Assembly (NCBI RefSeq): GCF_900099935.1
Contig: NZ_FNEK01000047.1
Coordinates: 1-39,948, forward strand
DNA length: 39,948 nucleotides
Source of the DNA: Aliiruegeria lutimaris
GTDB taxonomy: Bacteria; Pseudomonadota; Alphaproteobacteria; Rhodobacterales; Rhodobacteraceae
Direction of reading: 5' to 3'
Part shown: positions 8,955 to 16,449 of the stretch, one piece after another
Layout of the letters: each line of letters begins with the position of its first letter
Position numbering within the stretch: position 1 is the first letter of the stretch
Translations under genes and position numbers: made by a program
The notes under the pieces: generated by a model
What the model saw: the letters and a program-made list of their open reading frames with translations, nothing else
What the model was told of the DNA's origin: nothing
The model's database searches: none

Positions 8955-10523
8955 ATGAAGTGGCAAAAGAGGAGCCTCGCACGGCGCAGCACGCTGTCCT
9001 TTCCCGCAATCGAGCAACTGATCTGCCAGCATGAGATCGTCCTGCTGCCGATTGTCGACGGGCTTTTGTGCTGGCGCCTGCGCGACGAGGCGGGGCTGTT
9101 CGACTGGCTGGAACGCCGACATCAGGCGGATGGTTTTGCACAGGCGCGGGCCAAGGCCGAGTGGCTTGCCCGCCGGCGGCCCGGGACGGGAGGCGACGCC
9201 CATGTCTCGCTGGCGCAGATCCACGATGTGCTGTCCGAACTCATGCCCGATTGCACAATCACCGCCGAGATCGAGCAGGAGGCCGCGGGCCGTTTCCTGC
9301 TTCCCGATCCGGCCACGCGCACTCTGCTGGAGACCGCGCGCGCGGCGGGCCTGCGCGGTGTCGGGCTGAATACCCATGCCTTGACGCGAGCGTTTCTCGA
9401 AGGCTTGCTGCAGCGGAACGAACTGGAGCTGGACGCGATCCACGAGCCGCAGACGTCGTCGGACAGGGCATCCTTTCTCGCCTCCATCGCGCCCTCGGAA
9501 CAGGCGGATCCGGCTGTCATGCTGCATGTCGGCAGCAGCGAGAAGGCGGAGACCGAGGCCGTCACCCGCGCCGGCATGACCGCATTGGCCATGCGGACGC
9601 GCAGCGAGGACCTGCAGGACCATCCGCCAAGTTTCGCGGTGCCCGCCGAAGGGCCGGCCGCGGCTTTCATTACCGGGCAACTGGCGTTGATCACGCCCCT
9701 GTCGGAGGCCGAAGAGACCCCGCTCTACCAGCTCGGCTACCTTCTAGGCGGTCCGATCCTTCTGAGCTACTGCCTCGATCTGTTGCGGAGGCTCGGGTGT
9801 CCCGGCGACGGGTCGGTCGCTATTTCGGCTCAGGCGGCGCGGTTGGTCAGGGACGGGCTCGAAATCATGGGGGCCGCACAGGCCGCTCATTCCCGCCTTG
9901 TTATCGCCGATGGTATCGGTGGCGGGCATAGTGACGAAGGACCGGCGGGGTTCCTCGTCAACTGGTCCGAAATGGACGACGCTTCGGCGATGCTGCTGCA
10001 AGGTACCGAAATCCTCGATTTCCTCCTTTCCGAGGCACCGCAAATGCCCGGCGCCACCTCCGCCCGGCGTGCGGCGGGACAGCTGGACGCGCAGGGCGGT
10101 GCGCTCGACTTCCTGCGAAATTCCTCCCCGGACCTGGCCGATCTCGATGCCGAAGCTTTTCGCGCGACGAGCCGCGCGGCGCTGATGCGGCTTCTGTTGG
10201 CTCCGAACGAGCAGGAGCGTTACGCATTGGGAACCGTGCCAGTCTCGAAAAGCGAAACGCTCGCGGACAGCCTCGAACCCCGGCAGCCCGGGGCCAATAC
10301 CGCGATCCCGCCCGAGACCGAGCTTCTGCGTCTTACCCAGACGTTGCGCGACCTGTTGCCCCGCGATCTCATGCGCCTCGCCGAGAGCGGAGAGCTTGCC
10401 GCGATCGACTGGCGCGAGGAGCTGCGCAAGAAGCCGTTCAAGATCGGCCGCTGGGCGACCTTGCGCCGCTACAGGCGCCGGATCGAGGATCGGCTCCGAA
10501 ACCGTCAGGACGGCGGGGCTTGA
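8955..10523 (+). CDS. HAD-like protein of glycan loci, catalytic motifs degenerate
   Basis: Protein of 522 residues. The first ~220 follow the layout of the HAD-type hydrolases found in surface-polysaccharide loci (COG5610-like): FAQARAKAEWLARRR, VSLAQIHDVLSEL, LLETARAAGLRGVGLNTH and MLHVGSSEKAETEAVTRAGM. The second half keeps the family's C-terminal module (YQLGYLLGGPILLSYCLDLL). However, the catalytic positions look altered. The DxD nucleophile motif reads LLPIVDGLL with Pro in place of the first Asp. The motif II Ser position reads GLNTH. The usual HVGDN..D of motif IV reads HVGSSEKAE. It is therefore probably a pseudoenzyme. The ATG at 8955 is preceded by AGGAAAGG; earlier GTG/ATG starts at 8901 and 8913 are possible. 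The glycosyltransferase gene starts 6 bases after the stop. The function is unknown. Confidence 0.75.
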   Translation: MKWQKRSLARRSTLSFPAIEQLICQHEIVLLPIVDGLLCWRLRDEAGLFDWLERRHQADGFAQARAKAEWLARRRPGTGGDAHVSLAQIHDVLSELMPDCTITAEIEQEAAGRFLLPDPATRTLLETARAAGLRGVGLNTHALTRAFLEGLLQRNELELDAIHEPQTSSDRASFLASIAPSEQADPAVMLHVGSSEKAETEAVTRAGMTALAMRTRSEDLQDHPPSFAVPAEGPAAAFITGQLALITPLSEAEETPLYQLGYLLGGPILLSYCLDLLRRLGCPGDGSVAISAQAARLVRDGLEIMGAAQAAHSRLVIADGIGGGHSDEGPAGFLVNWSEMDDASAMLLQGTEILDFLLSEAPQMPGATSARRAAGQLDAQGGALDFLRNSSPDLADLDAEAFRATSRAALMRLLLAPNEQERYALGTVPVSKSETLADSLEPRQPGANTAIPPETELLRLTQTLRDLLPRDLMRLAESGELAAIDWREELRKKPFKIGRWATLRRYRRRIEDRLRNRQDGGA

Positions 10524-10528
10524 GCGCA

Positions 10529-11266
10529 ATGAGCGAAGGCACACCCGTTCGGCTGGCCGTTCCCTTCATCAACGAAGAGATGGTGGAGCGGTTTTTCCTC
10601 CGGAACCCGCATCTGCAGGGCGCGGACATCACGCCGCTCGACAACCGCGAACGCGGGGTGGGGCTGCCCGTGCTCTATAACGAATTCATCGCGGCCAATC
10701 TGGAGCGCGATGCGTGGCTGTTCTTCCTGCACGAGGATTTCGAGTTTCTCGGCCCGCTGCCGGAGCTGTCCGGTCTGCGGACCGAAGCGGTCTATGGCAC
10801 TTTCGGCGCCCGGCTCGAGGGACGCAAACCGTGCATGTATGGCCGCCACACCTGTTCCAACAAGGATGGCAGCAATGCCCGCAAGACCGGGATCGAGATC
10901 GCGGCCCCGACATGGGTCGACACGCTGGACTGCCAGAGCATCCTGCTGCATAGCGCGATGCTGCGGGCGCATCCCGGGCTGCGTTTCGACGAGGGGTTGA
11001 GCTTCGACCTCTATGCCGAGGAATTCTGCCTGAACGCACAGGAGAATCACGGGCTTTCGGTGATGGTTCTGCCCGCGCGGTTCCAGCATTATTCCTATGG
11101 CCGGATCATCGAACGGTATCGCGAGGGGCTGGCGCATCTGGCCGAGCGATACCCCGACAGCGCGGTGCCGGGAACCTGCACCTTCATCGGCGGCCGTGCG
11201 GCGGAGCTGGAGGCGGGCTTCACCTATGACAACAAGGCGCTTCAGGCCGAGGCGGCGCGTCGGTAG
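10529..11266 (+). CDS. StrF-like glycosyltransferase family protein
   Basis: Protein of 245 residues resembling the StrF-type glycosyltransferase-2 family (PF13712). The N terminus VRLAVPFINEEMVERFF is followed by VLYNEFIAANLERDAWLFFL and HEDFEFLGPLPEL, where the His-Glu-Asp is at the usual HxD-like position. Then come YGTFGARLEG, WVDTLDCQSILLHSAMLRA and FDEGLSFDLYAEEFCLNAQE. No signal peptide or membrane segment is visible, so it is probably cytoplasmic. ATG at 10529 is chosen; a TTG at 10520 overlaps the upstream stop and cannot be excluded. It forms a unit with glf and the HAD-like gene, pointing to a glycan step, possibly Galf-related. Donor and acceptor are unknown. Confidence 0.7.
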   Translation: MSEGTPVRLAVPFINEEMVERFFLRNPHLQGADITPLDNRERGVGLPVLYNEFIAANLERDAWLFFLHEDFEFLGPLPELSGLRTEAVYGTFGARLEGRKPCMYGRHTCSNKDGSNARKTGIEIAAPTWVDTLDCQSILLHSAMLRAHPGLRFDEGLSFDLYAEEFCLNAQENHGLSVMVLPARFQHYSYGRIIERYREGLAHLAERYPDSAVPGTCTFIGGRAAELEAGFTYDNKALQAEAARR

Positions 11267-11507
11267 CCGCAGGGTTGCGCCGCTTTGCGTGCCTGCCGGA
11301 TTTTGCGGCATCTTGACGGGGCGTTGCCTTTCATGCCTGCTGGCTGCGTAAAGATTGGGCGGTGCCCGCCTAATAGTGTCGCAACCATGCGCTCTGCCCT
11401 GTTCGGGTGGCCGTGTTAGCGAATAAGCCGCAGCGAGGAATTGCCAAGGTTGCGAGCGGGCGCTCAGATCCACTCACACAAGGGTAAACCCAGACCCATC
11501 ACGGAAC

Positions 11508-11514
11508 AGGAGGT
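11508..11514 (+). promoter_or_regulatory. Strong ribosome-binding site for the BMP gene
   Basis: AGGAGGT lies just upstream of the ATG at 11519 and fixes that start against an in-frame start 26 codons upstream. The rest of 11267-11507 was read on both strands and no gene was found. A TTGACG at 11313-11318 has no matching -10, so no promoter is called. Confidence 0.8.
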
Positions 11515-11518
11515 TCAG

Positions 11519-12517
11519 ATGATCGATTTCACGTCCCGGATCGGAAGGCGTGCGCTGCTCGCCGGCGCGACGGCTTTGACGCTGGTTGCAACCAGCGGCG
11601 CGGCGCTTGCCGCCGACAAGGTGAAGGTCGCCGCGATCTTTACGCTGCCGGTCGAGCAGCAGTGGATCAGCCGCATTCACAAGGCGCTGAATACCGCCGC
11701 CGAGCGGGGAGATATCGAATATGTCTTCTCCGAGAACGTCTCCAATACCGACTATGAGCGCGTGATGCGCGAATATGCCGAAGCCGGCCACCAGTTGATC
11801 GTGGGCGAGGTCTTCGGGCTGGAGCGCGCGGCGCGCAAGGTCGCGGCTGACTATCCGGAGACCGGCTTCCTGATGGGTTCCTCCTTCGGGCCGGAAGCGC
11901 CGAACTTCTCCGCTTTCGACAACTATATTCACGAGCCCTCCTACCTGACCGGCATGATCGCCGGTGCGGCCACGGAATCCAACGTAATCGGCATGGTCGG
12001 CGGCTATGCCATCCCCGAGGTGAACCGCCTGATGAACGCCTTCATGGAGGGCGCGCGCGAGGTAAATCCCGAGGTCAAGTTCCTCGTGAACTTCATTGAC
12101 AGCTGGTACGATCCGCCGAAGGCCAAAGAGAGCGCATTCGCCATGATGGATGCGGGCGCGGACGTGATGTATGCCGAGCGTTTCGGCGTGTCCGACGCCG
12201 CCGTCGAGCGTGGCGTAAAGGCCATCGGCAACGTGATCGACACCTCCGCCGACTACCCGGAAACGATCCTTGCCTCCGCAATCTGGCACATGGAAGCGAC
12301 CATCGACACCGCGATCGCAAAGGTTGCCGATGGCAGCTACGAGGCCGCCGACTACGGCATCTATTCCTACATGGAACACGGTGGCGGCTCGATCGTGGCC
12401 GACGAGGCGCTGGTGCCGGCCGAGGTGATGGAAGCCGTGAAGGCCAAGGAAGCCGAGATCCTCTCGGGCGCCTTCACCGTCGAGGTGAACGACGAAGCCC
12501 CGGTTTCGGACATGTAA
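11519..12517 (+). CDS. BMP-family nucleoside ABC transporter substrate-binding protein
   Basis: Periplasmic binding protein of 332 residues of the basic membrane protein (Bmp/PnrA) family, whose members bind purine or other nucleosides. The N terminus SRIGRRALLAGATALTLVAT ending in ALAAD is a signal sequence; the twin Arg before a Leu-rich core allows Tat export, though Sec is possible. There is no lipobox Cys, so it is soluble, unlike many Gram-positive Bmp lipoproteins. Family tracts include KVKVAAIFTLPVEQQWISRI, EYAEAGHQLIVGEVFG, AGAATESNVIGMVGGYAIP and AMMDAGADVMYAERFGVSDA. It heads a cassette with an ATPase, two permeases and a CodA-like amidohydrolase. Hence the ligand is plausibly a nucleoside or nucleobase. 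Confidence 0.92.
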   Translation: MIDFTSRIGRRALLAGATALTLVATSGAALAADKVKVAAIFTLPVEQQWISRIHKALNTAAERGDIEYVFSENVSNTDYERVMREYAEAGHQLIVGEVFGLERAARKVAADYPETGFLMGSSFGPEAPNFSAFDNYIHEPSYLTGMIAGAATESNVIGMVGGYAIPEVNRLMNAFMEGAREVNPEVKFLVNFIDSWYDPPKAKESAFAMMDAGADVMYAERFGVSDAAVERGVKAIGNVIDTSADYPETILASAIWHMEATIDTAIAKVADGSYEAADYGIYSYMEHGGGSIVADEALVPAEVMEAVKAKEAEILSGAFTVEVNDEAPVSDM

Positions 12518-12558
12518 GCCTTCTGAACGACGCGAAAGCGCTCCGTTCAGAGACCAGG

Positions 12559-12576
12559 CCCGGCGGCACCGCCGGG
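12559..12576 (+). terminator. GC hairpin after the binding-protein gene (attenuator or mRNA stabiliser)
   Basis: CCCGGCG, loop GCAC, CGCCGGG forms a perfect 7-bp stem 41 bases after the BMP stop. No T-run follows, so it is not a classic terminator. Such hairpins after a transporter's binding-protein gene often keep that part of the mRNA more abundant than the downstream membrane genes; that role is inferred here. Confidence 0.5.
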
Positions 12577-12585
12577 TCGCGCCAG

Positions 12586-12703
12586 ACCCTCCCCCCGGGT
12601 GGGCGCATTGCGACGGCTCAACCGGATCAGGCGTTGGGGGGATAACGATGGCATTGCCAGTCGCGCCTGTTCCGCATGCCCTCCCAGGGTCGGGCGCGGC
12701 CCT
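12586..12703 (+). repeat. Two-armed intergenic element, copy A (possible structured RNA)
   Basis: The 5' arm (12586-12610) matches copy B (16300-16324) at 21 of 25 bases. The 3' arm (12679-12703) matches 16394-16418 at 22 of 25. Arm-to-arm spacing is 93 here and 94 in copy B, while the middle ~68 bases do not match. GGGTGGG in the 5' arm can pair with CCCTCCC at the start of the 3' arm, and CAGGCG (12628-12633) with CGCCTG (12664-12669) inside it. The element ends 25 bases before the ATPase ATG at 12729. It could be a regulatory leader RNA or a REP-like palindromic repeat; it matches no riboswitch I recognise. Confidence 0.6.
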
Positions 12704-12728
12704 CATCGCTTCGGACACCCGTCACGAG

Positions 12729-14249
12729 ATGACCACTTCAAAACCCGTCCTTTCGCTTCGCGGCATGACCAAGCGCTTTGGCTCTGTCGTTGCCGCCGAC
12801 CATATCGACCTCGAACTCGCTCGCGGCGAGGTGTTGGCGCTTCTCGGTGAGAATGGCGCTGGCAAGACGACGTTGATGAACATGCTCTTCGGGCAATACA
12901 CGGCCGATGCGGGCTCCGTGCATGTCTGGCACGAAGACGGCGCCGAGATCATCTTGCCGCCCGGCCAGCCGCAGGCGGCGATCGAGGCCAGGATCGGCAT
13001 GGTGCACCAGCATTTCACGCTGGCCGAGAACCTCTCCGTCATCGACAATATCCTGCTCGGCACCGAGCGGCTGCTGCACCTCAATCGCAACCGACGCGCC
13101 GCCCGCGCGAAGCTCGAAGCGCTGATGATCCATTCCGGGCTGGAGGCTCCGCTCGACCGCAAGGTGCGCGACCTCTCGGTCGGCGAACGGCAGCGGGTGG
13201 AGATCCTAAAGGCGCTCTACCGCGACGTGCGCATCCTCGTGCTCGACGAACCCACCGCCGTTCTCACCCCGCAGGAGGCCGACACGCTCTTTGCCTCTGT
13301 GCGTTCCATGGTGGAAAACGGACTCTCGGTGATCTTCATCTCCCACAAACTGCGCGAGGTTCTTGCCTTCTCGGACCGGATCGCCGTGTTGCGCCACGGC
13401 AAGAAGACCGGCGAAATGCGCACCGCCGAGGCAGATACCGCCTCCATCATCCGGATGATGATCGGCGAGGAACATGATATGCCGGAACGTACGCCCGGAA
13501 TGCCCGGTGACACGGTGGTACGGCTCGACAGCGTCTCGGTGCATCCCGAACGGGAGACCCGTGGGTTGCGGGATGTGACTCTCGATCTGCGGCGCGGCGA
13601 GATCGTGGGCATCGCCGGTGTCTCCGGCAATGGTCAGAGTGCGTTGGCGCAGATCCTTTCCGGCCTGCTGGCGCCGGATTCTGGGCGGATCGAGGTGGGC
13701 GGCGAAAGCCTCGCCGCATTGAACCCACGCACCGCGCTCGCGCATGGGATCGGGCGCATTCCCGAGGATCGCCACCATGACGGGATCATCGCTGCTTTGA
13801 GCGTGGCCGAGAATCTCGTGATCGAACGGCTGGACGACGCGGATGTGCAGCGCGGCGGTTTCCTGCGCCGCGCCTCCATGGCGGCGAATGCCGAGGCGCT
13901 GAGCGAAGCCTATGACGTGCGCGGCCCCGGCATCCATGCCCGCTCCGCGCTGCTTTCGGGCGGCAATATCCAGAAACTGATCCTGGCCCGCGTGCTTGAG
14001 ACCCATCCTAGCGTGATCCTTGCCAACCAGCCGACGCGCGGGCTCGATTTCCGCGCCGCCGCCGAGGTGTCCCGCCGGCTCATCGCTGCGCGAGACCGGG
14101 GCGCGGGCATCATCCTGATTTCCGAGGATCTCGACGAGGTCCTCTCGCTCGCCGACCGCGTGCTGGTGATGCATGCCGGCGAGCTTGTCGAAACGGACAG
14201 CCGGGAGCGTGCCTCCATCGGCCAACTCATGGCAGGGCACGCCGCATGA
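12729..14249 (+). CDS. Nucleoside ABC transporter, double ATPase subunit
   Basis: Protein of 506 residues with two ABC domains in tandem, as usual for the BMP-type (NupO/YufO-like) and sugar CUT2 systems. Domain 1 has Walker A LLGENGAGKTTLMN, signature DLSVGERQRVEIL and Walker B ILVLDEPTAVLT. Domain 2 has a relaxed Walker A (IAGVSGNGQSALAQ, no Lys) and signature LLSGGNIQKLILAR, with NQPTRGLD where Walker B/DEPT would be. Domain 2 is therefore probably the degenerate site, normal for this family. The ATG at 12729 gives a standard N terminus (MTTSKPVLSLRGMTKRFG). An in-frame ATG at 12648 with GGGGGGA upstream would add 27 residues encoded by repeat copy A, so I prefer 12729. The stop overlaps the permease start (ATGA). 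Confidence 0.9.
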   Translation: MTTSKPVLSLRGMTKRFGSVVAADHIDLELARGEVLALLGENGAGKTTLMNMLFGQYTADAGSVHVWHEDGAEIILPPGQPQAAIEARIGMVHQHFTLAENLSVIDNILLGTERLLHLNRNRRAARAKLEALMIHSGLEAPLDRKVRDLSVGERQRVEILKALYRDVRILVLDEPTAVLTPQEADTLFASVRSMVENGLSVIFISHKLREVLAFSDRIAVLRHGKKTGEMRTAEADTASIIRMMIGEEHDMPERTPGMPGDTVVRLDSVSVHPERETRGLRDVTLDLRRGEIVGIAGVSGNGQSALAQILSGLLAPDSGRIEVGGESLAALNPRTALAHGIGRIPEDRHHDGIIAALSVAENLVIERLDDADVQRGGFLRRASMAANAEALSEAYDVRGPGIHARSALLSGGNIQKLILARVLETHPSVILANQPTRGLDFRAAAEVSRRLIAARDRGAGIILISEDLDEVLSLADRVLVMHAGELVETDSRERASIGQLMAGHAA

Positions 14250-15316
14250 TCGAGATCGTTCCACGAGAGCAACCATCGCGGCGGCTGACTGCCGGTGTGC
14301 CGCTACTGGCGGCCATCGGCTCGCTGCTGCTGGCGGCCATCCCGCTCGCCTTTGCCGGTGCGCCGATCATCGAGGCCTACGGGCAGATGTTCACCGGCGT
14401 CTTCGGCTCGCTGTTTTCCTTCACCGAGATGCTGACGCGGGCCACACCGCTGATCTTCACCGGGCTGGCCGCCGCCGTCGCCTTTCGCGCTAAACTCTGG
14501 AATATCGGCGGCGAGGGGCAGCTCTATCTGGGCGCCATGGCCGCTGTCTGGGTCGGTTCAGGAATGATCGAGGGTCCACCCATTTTGATGGTGCCGCTGG
14601 TGCTGCTGGCGGGCGCCATCGCGGGCGGGCTGGGGATGCTTGGCCCGGCGGTGCTCAAGACACGTTTCGGCGCCGATGAGGTCGTGACCTCGCTGCTGCT
14701 GAACTTCATCATCCTGATCTTCGTGCAGATGATGCTGGAAGGGCCGCTGAAGGACCCGATGAGCCTCGGCTGGCCGCAATCGGAGCCGATCATCGACGAA
14801 GCCGTGCTGCCGCAGCTCATCGCCAAGATGCGCGTGCATGCGGGCTTCCTGCTGGCCATCGGCACCGCCGTCGTCGCGCATGTGATCATGGCGATGACCG
14901 TCTGGGGGTTGCGCATCCGCGCCGTGGGCGAGAATGCCGCCGCGGCGCGCCACGCCGGTATGCCGGTGAAGCGGATCTTCCTGGCGGTCGCCTTTGCCTC
15001 GGGCGCGTTGGCCGGAATTGCAGGTGTCTCGGAGGTCGCGGGGCTGAAGGGATACTTGACCACCGACCTCTCGCCGGGCTTCGGCTATACCGGCATCGTC
15101 GTGGCGATGCTCGCCGGCCTCTCGCCGCTCGGGGTCGTGGCAGCAGCACTCTTCATCGCCTCCGTCTTCGTCGGCACCGACTCCATGAGCCGGACGATGG
15201 GAGTCTCTTCCTTCCTCGCGGACCTTACGGTCTCCATGTCGCTCATCTGCGTGCTGCTGGGCGGTTTCTTCGCCCGTTTCCAGATCCGCCGTGTGCGGAC
15301 GGAGGGCGCAGCATGA
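14246..15316 (+). CDS. Nucleoside ABC transporter permease 1
   Basis: Hydrophobic protein of 356 residues of the BPD_transp_2 permease family, as paired with BMP binding proteins (NupP/YufP-like). Visible tracts include AKLWNIGGEGQLYLGAMAAV, FGADEVVTSLLLNFIILI, GLRIRAVGENAAAARHAGMP (the cytoplasmic EAA-like loop contacting the ATPase), and SPGFGYTGIVVAMLAGLSPL. It forms half of the inner-membrane channel with the next gene. Its ATG overlaps the ATPase stop by ATGA, and its own stop overlaps the second permease start the same way. The three genes are therefore translationally coupled. Confidence 0.92.
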   Translation: MIEIVPREQPSRRLTAGVPLLAAIGSLLLAAIPLAFAGAPIIEAYGQMFTGVFGSLFSFTEMLTRATPLIFTGLAAAVAFRAKLWNIGGEGQLYLGAMAAVWVGSGMIEGPPILMVPLVLLAGAIAGGLGMLGPAVLKTRFGADEVVTSLLLNFIILIFVQMMLEGPLKDPMSLGWPQSEPIIDEAVLPQLIAKMRVHAGFLLAIGTAVVAHVIMAMTVWGLRIRAVGENAAAARHAGMPVKRIFLAVAFASGALAGIAGVSEVAGLKGYLTTDLSPGFGYTGIVVAMLAGLSPLGVVAAALFIASVFVGTDSMSRTMGVSSFLADLTVSMSLICVLLGGFFARFQIRRVRTEGAA

Positions 15317-16257
15317 TCGACCTTCTCCAGATTTTCCTCTCCGACAGCTTCTGGGCGGCGTCGCTGCGCATCGCCACGCCGCTGATCTTCGGCGTGCTGG
15401 GGGCGCTGATGTGCGAGCGTTCCGGGGTGCTGAACCTCGGCATCGAGGGTATCTTCGTCGTCGGCGCGATGATGGGCTGGCTCGTGGCCTACCTGACCGG
15501 CTCCCTCTGGCTGGGTGTGATCGCGGCGGCTCTCTCGGGTGGGTTGTTCGGCCTGTTTCACGCCATTCTGACGGTGCCGCTTGGCCTCTCGCAACACGTC
15601 TCTGGCCTTGGGATCACCATGTTCGCAACCGCGCTCATGTCCTTTGCCTACCGGACGATCTTTCCGCAGGTCGCCACCCCGCCGCGCATCGAACCCTTTC
15701 GCGCGCTCGACATCCCCGTGTTGTCGGACCTGCCCTTCCTCGGGCCGGTGCTCTTCCAGCAAACGGCGCTGACCTGGCTGGCGCTCGCAATGGTGGCGCT
15801 GGTCTGGTGGCTGATGGATCGCACGGCGCTCGGCGTCGCGATCAAGGCGGTGGGCGACAACCCGGACGCAGTGAACGCGCAAGGCCTGTCGGTGATGCGC
15901 CTGCGCATGGGCGCGGTGGTCGCTGGCTCGGCGCTGATGGCGCTTGGCGGGGCGTTCCTGACCATGTCCGCCTTCGACGCGTTCTTCTTCGGCATGGTCA
16001 ATGGACGCGGCTGGATCTGTATCGCGCTGGTGATCTTTGCCAGCTGGCAGCCGGGCAAGGCGCTCCTCGGCGCGCTGCTCTTCGGCATGTTCGACGCGCT
16101 GCAGGTGCGCTTGCAGACCATGGCCGGCGCGGTCGTGCCGGGGCAGGTCTTCCTGATGGTGCCGTACGTGCTGTCGATTATCGCGTTGATCATTGCCGCG
16201 CGGAAGGCGGATTATCCGAGGGCGCTTTTGAAACCTTGGTTCAAGGGGCAGCGTTAG
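15313..16257 (+). CDS. Nucleoside ABC transporter permease 2
   Basis: Hydrophobic protein of 314 residues, the second BPD_transp_2 permease (NupQ/YufQ-like). Characteristic stretches are TPLIFGVLGALMCERSGVLN followed by LGIEGIFVVGAMMGW, LGLSQHVSGLGITMFATAL, TALGVAIKAVGDNPDAVNAQ (coupling loop) and FGMVNGRGWICIALVIFASW. It pairs with the upstream permease and starts at an ATGA overlap with it. After its stop the operon is interrupted by 192 bases containing copy B of the two-armed element, then continues with the amidohydrolase. Confidence 0.92.
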   Translation: MIDLLQIFLSDSFWAASLRIATPLIFGVLGALMCERSGVLNLGIEGIFVVGAMMGWLVAYLTGSLWLGVIAAALSGGLFGLFHAILTVPLGLSQHVSGLGITMFATALMSFAYRTIFPQVATPPRIEPFRALDIPVLSDLPFLGPVLFQQTALTWLALAMVALVWWLMDRTALGVAIKAVGDNPDAVNAQGLSVMRLRMGAVVAGSALMALGGAFLTMSAFDAFFFGMVNGRGWICIALVIFASWQPGKALLGALLFGMFDALQVRLQTMAGAVVPGQVFLMVPYVLSIIALIIAARKADYPRALLKPWFKGQR

Positions 16258-16299
16258 AAATGGCGCTCCGCTCGATCAGGTATCGCCGGGCGGCGTCCT

Positions 16300-16418
16300 A
16301 CCCTCTCCCCAGGAGGGCGCATCGTAGACGTCCCGCACCGCACCATTGTATGGAGTGCCCGAACCGGGCCACATCTTTCATAGGCAGAATGCGCCCACCC
16401 AAGGTCGGGCGCCGCCCT
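16300..16418 (+). repeat. Two-armed intergenic element, copy B (possible structured RNA)
   Basis: Second copy of the element at 12586-12703. Its 5' arm is 16300-16324 and its 3' arm 16394-16418. Here the arms pair better: GGAGGGCGCAT can form 10 of 11 pairs with ATGCGCCCACC, with one A-A mismatch where copy A has T-T. The 3' arm also holds a small GGGC/GCCC hairpin. The middle carries its own hairpins (CCAT-TGT-ATGG near 16343; CCCG-AAC-CGGG near 16358) unrelated to copy A. The element ends 31 bases before the amidohydrolase ATG. Confidence 0.6.
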
Positions 16419-16449
16419 TCTCACGCCAGCTTTTCAGTGGAGAACTGAC

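Noticed and set aside
10520-10528. TTG start of the StrF-like glycosyltransferase overlapping the previous stop
   Set aside because: A TTGA overlap is possible, but an ATG lies three codons downstream and the spacing to GGCGGGG is acceptable. The ATG was preferred.
12581-12650. TPP riboswitch upstream of the ABC ATPase
   Set aside because: The GC-rich leader with GGGTGGGCGC and CCGGATCAGG superficially recalls a thi-box, but the invariant CTGAGA and ACC-TGATCTGG-type blocks are missing and the genes are not thiamine-related by motif.
12648-12728. 27-codon N-terminal extension of the ABC ATPase from ATG 12648
   Set aside because: The GGGGGGA before 12648 looks like a ribosome-binding site, but this stretch is copy A of an intergenic repeat also found in non-coding DNA upstream of the amidohydrolase. 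The family N terminus begins at 12729. It is kept as an alternative only.
15291-16448. 385-codon plus-strand frame overlapping permease 2
   Set aside because: It overlaps permease 2 almost completely in another frame and its Arg/Gly/Ala-rich translation is the typical out-of-frame product. Permease 2 has clear family motifs and ATGA coupling.
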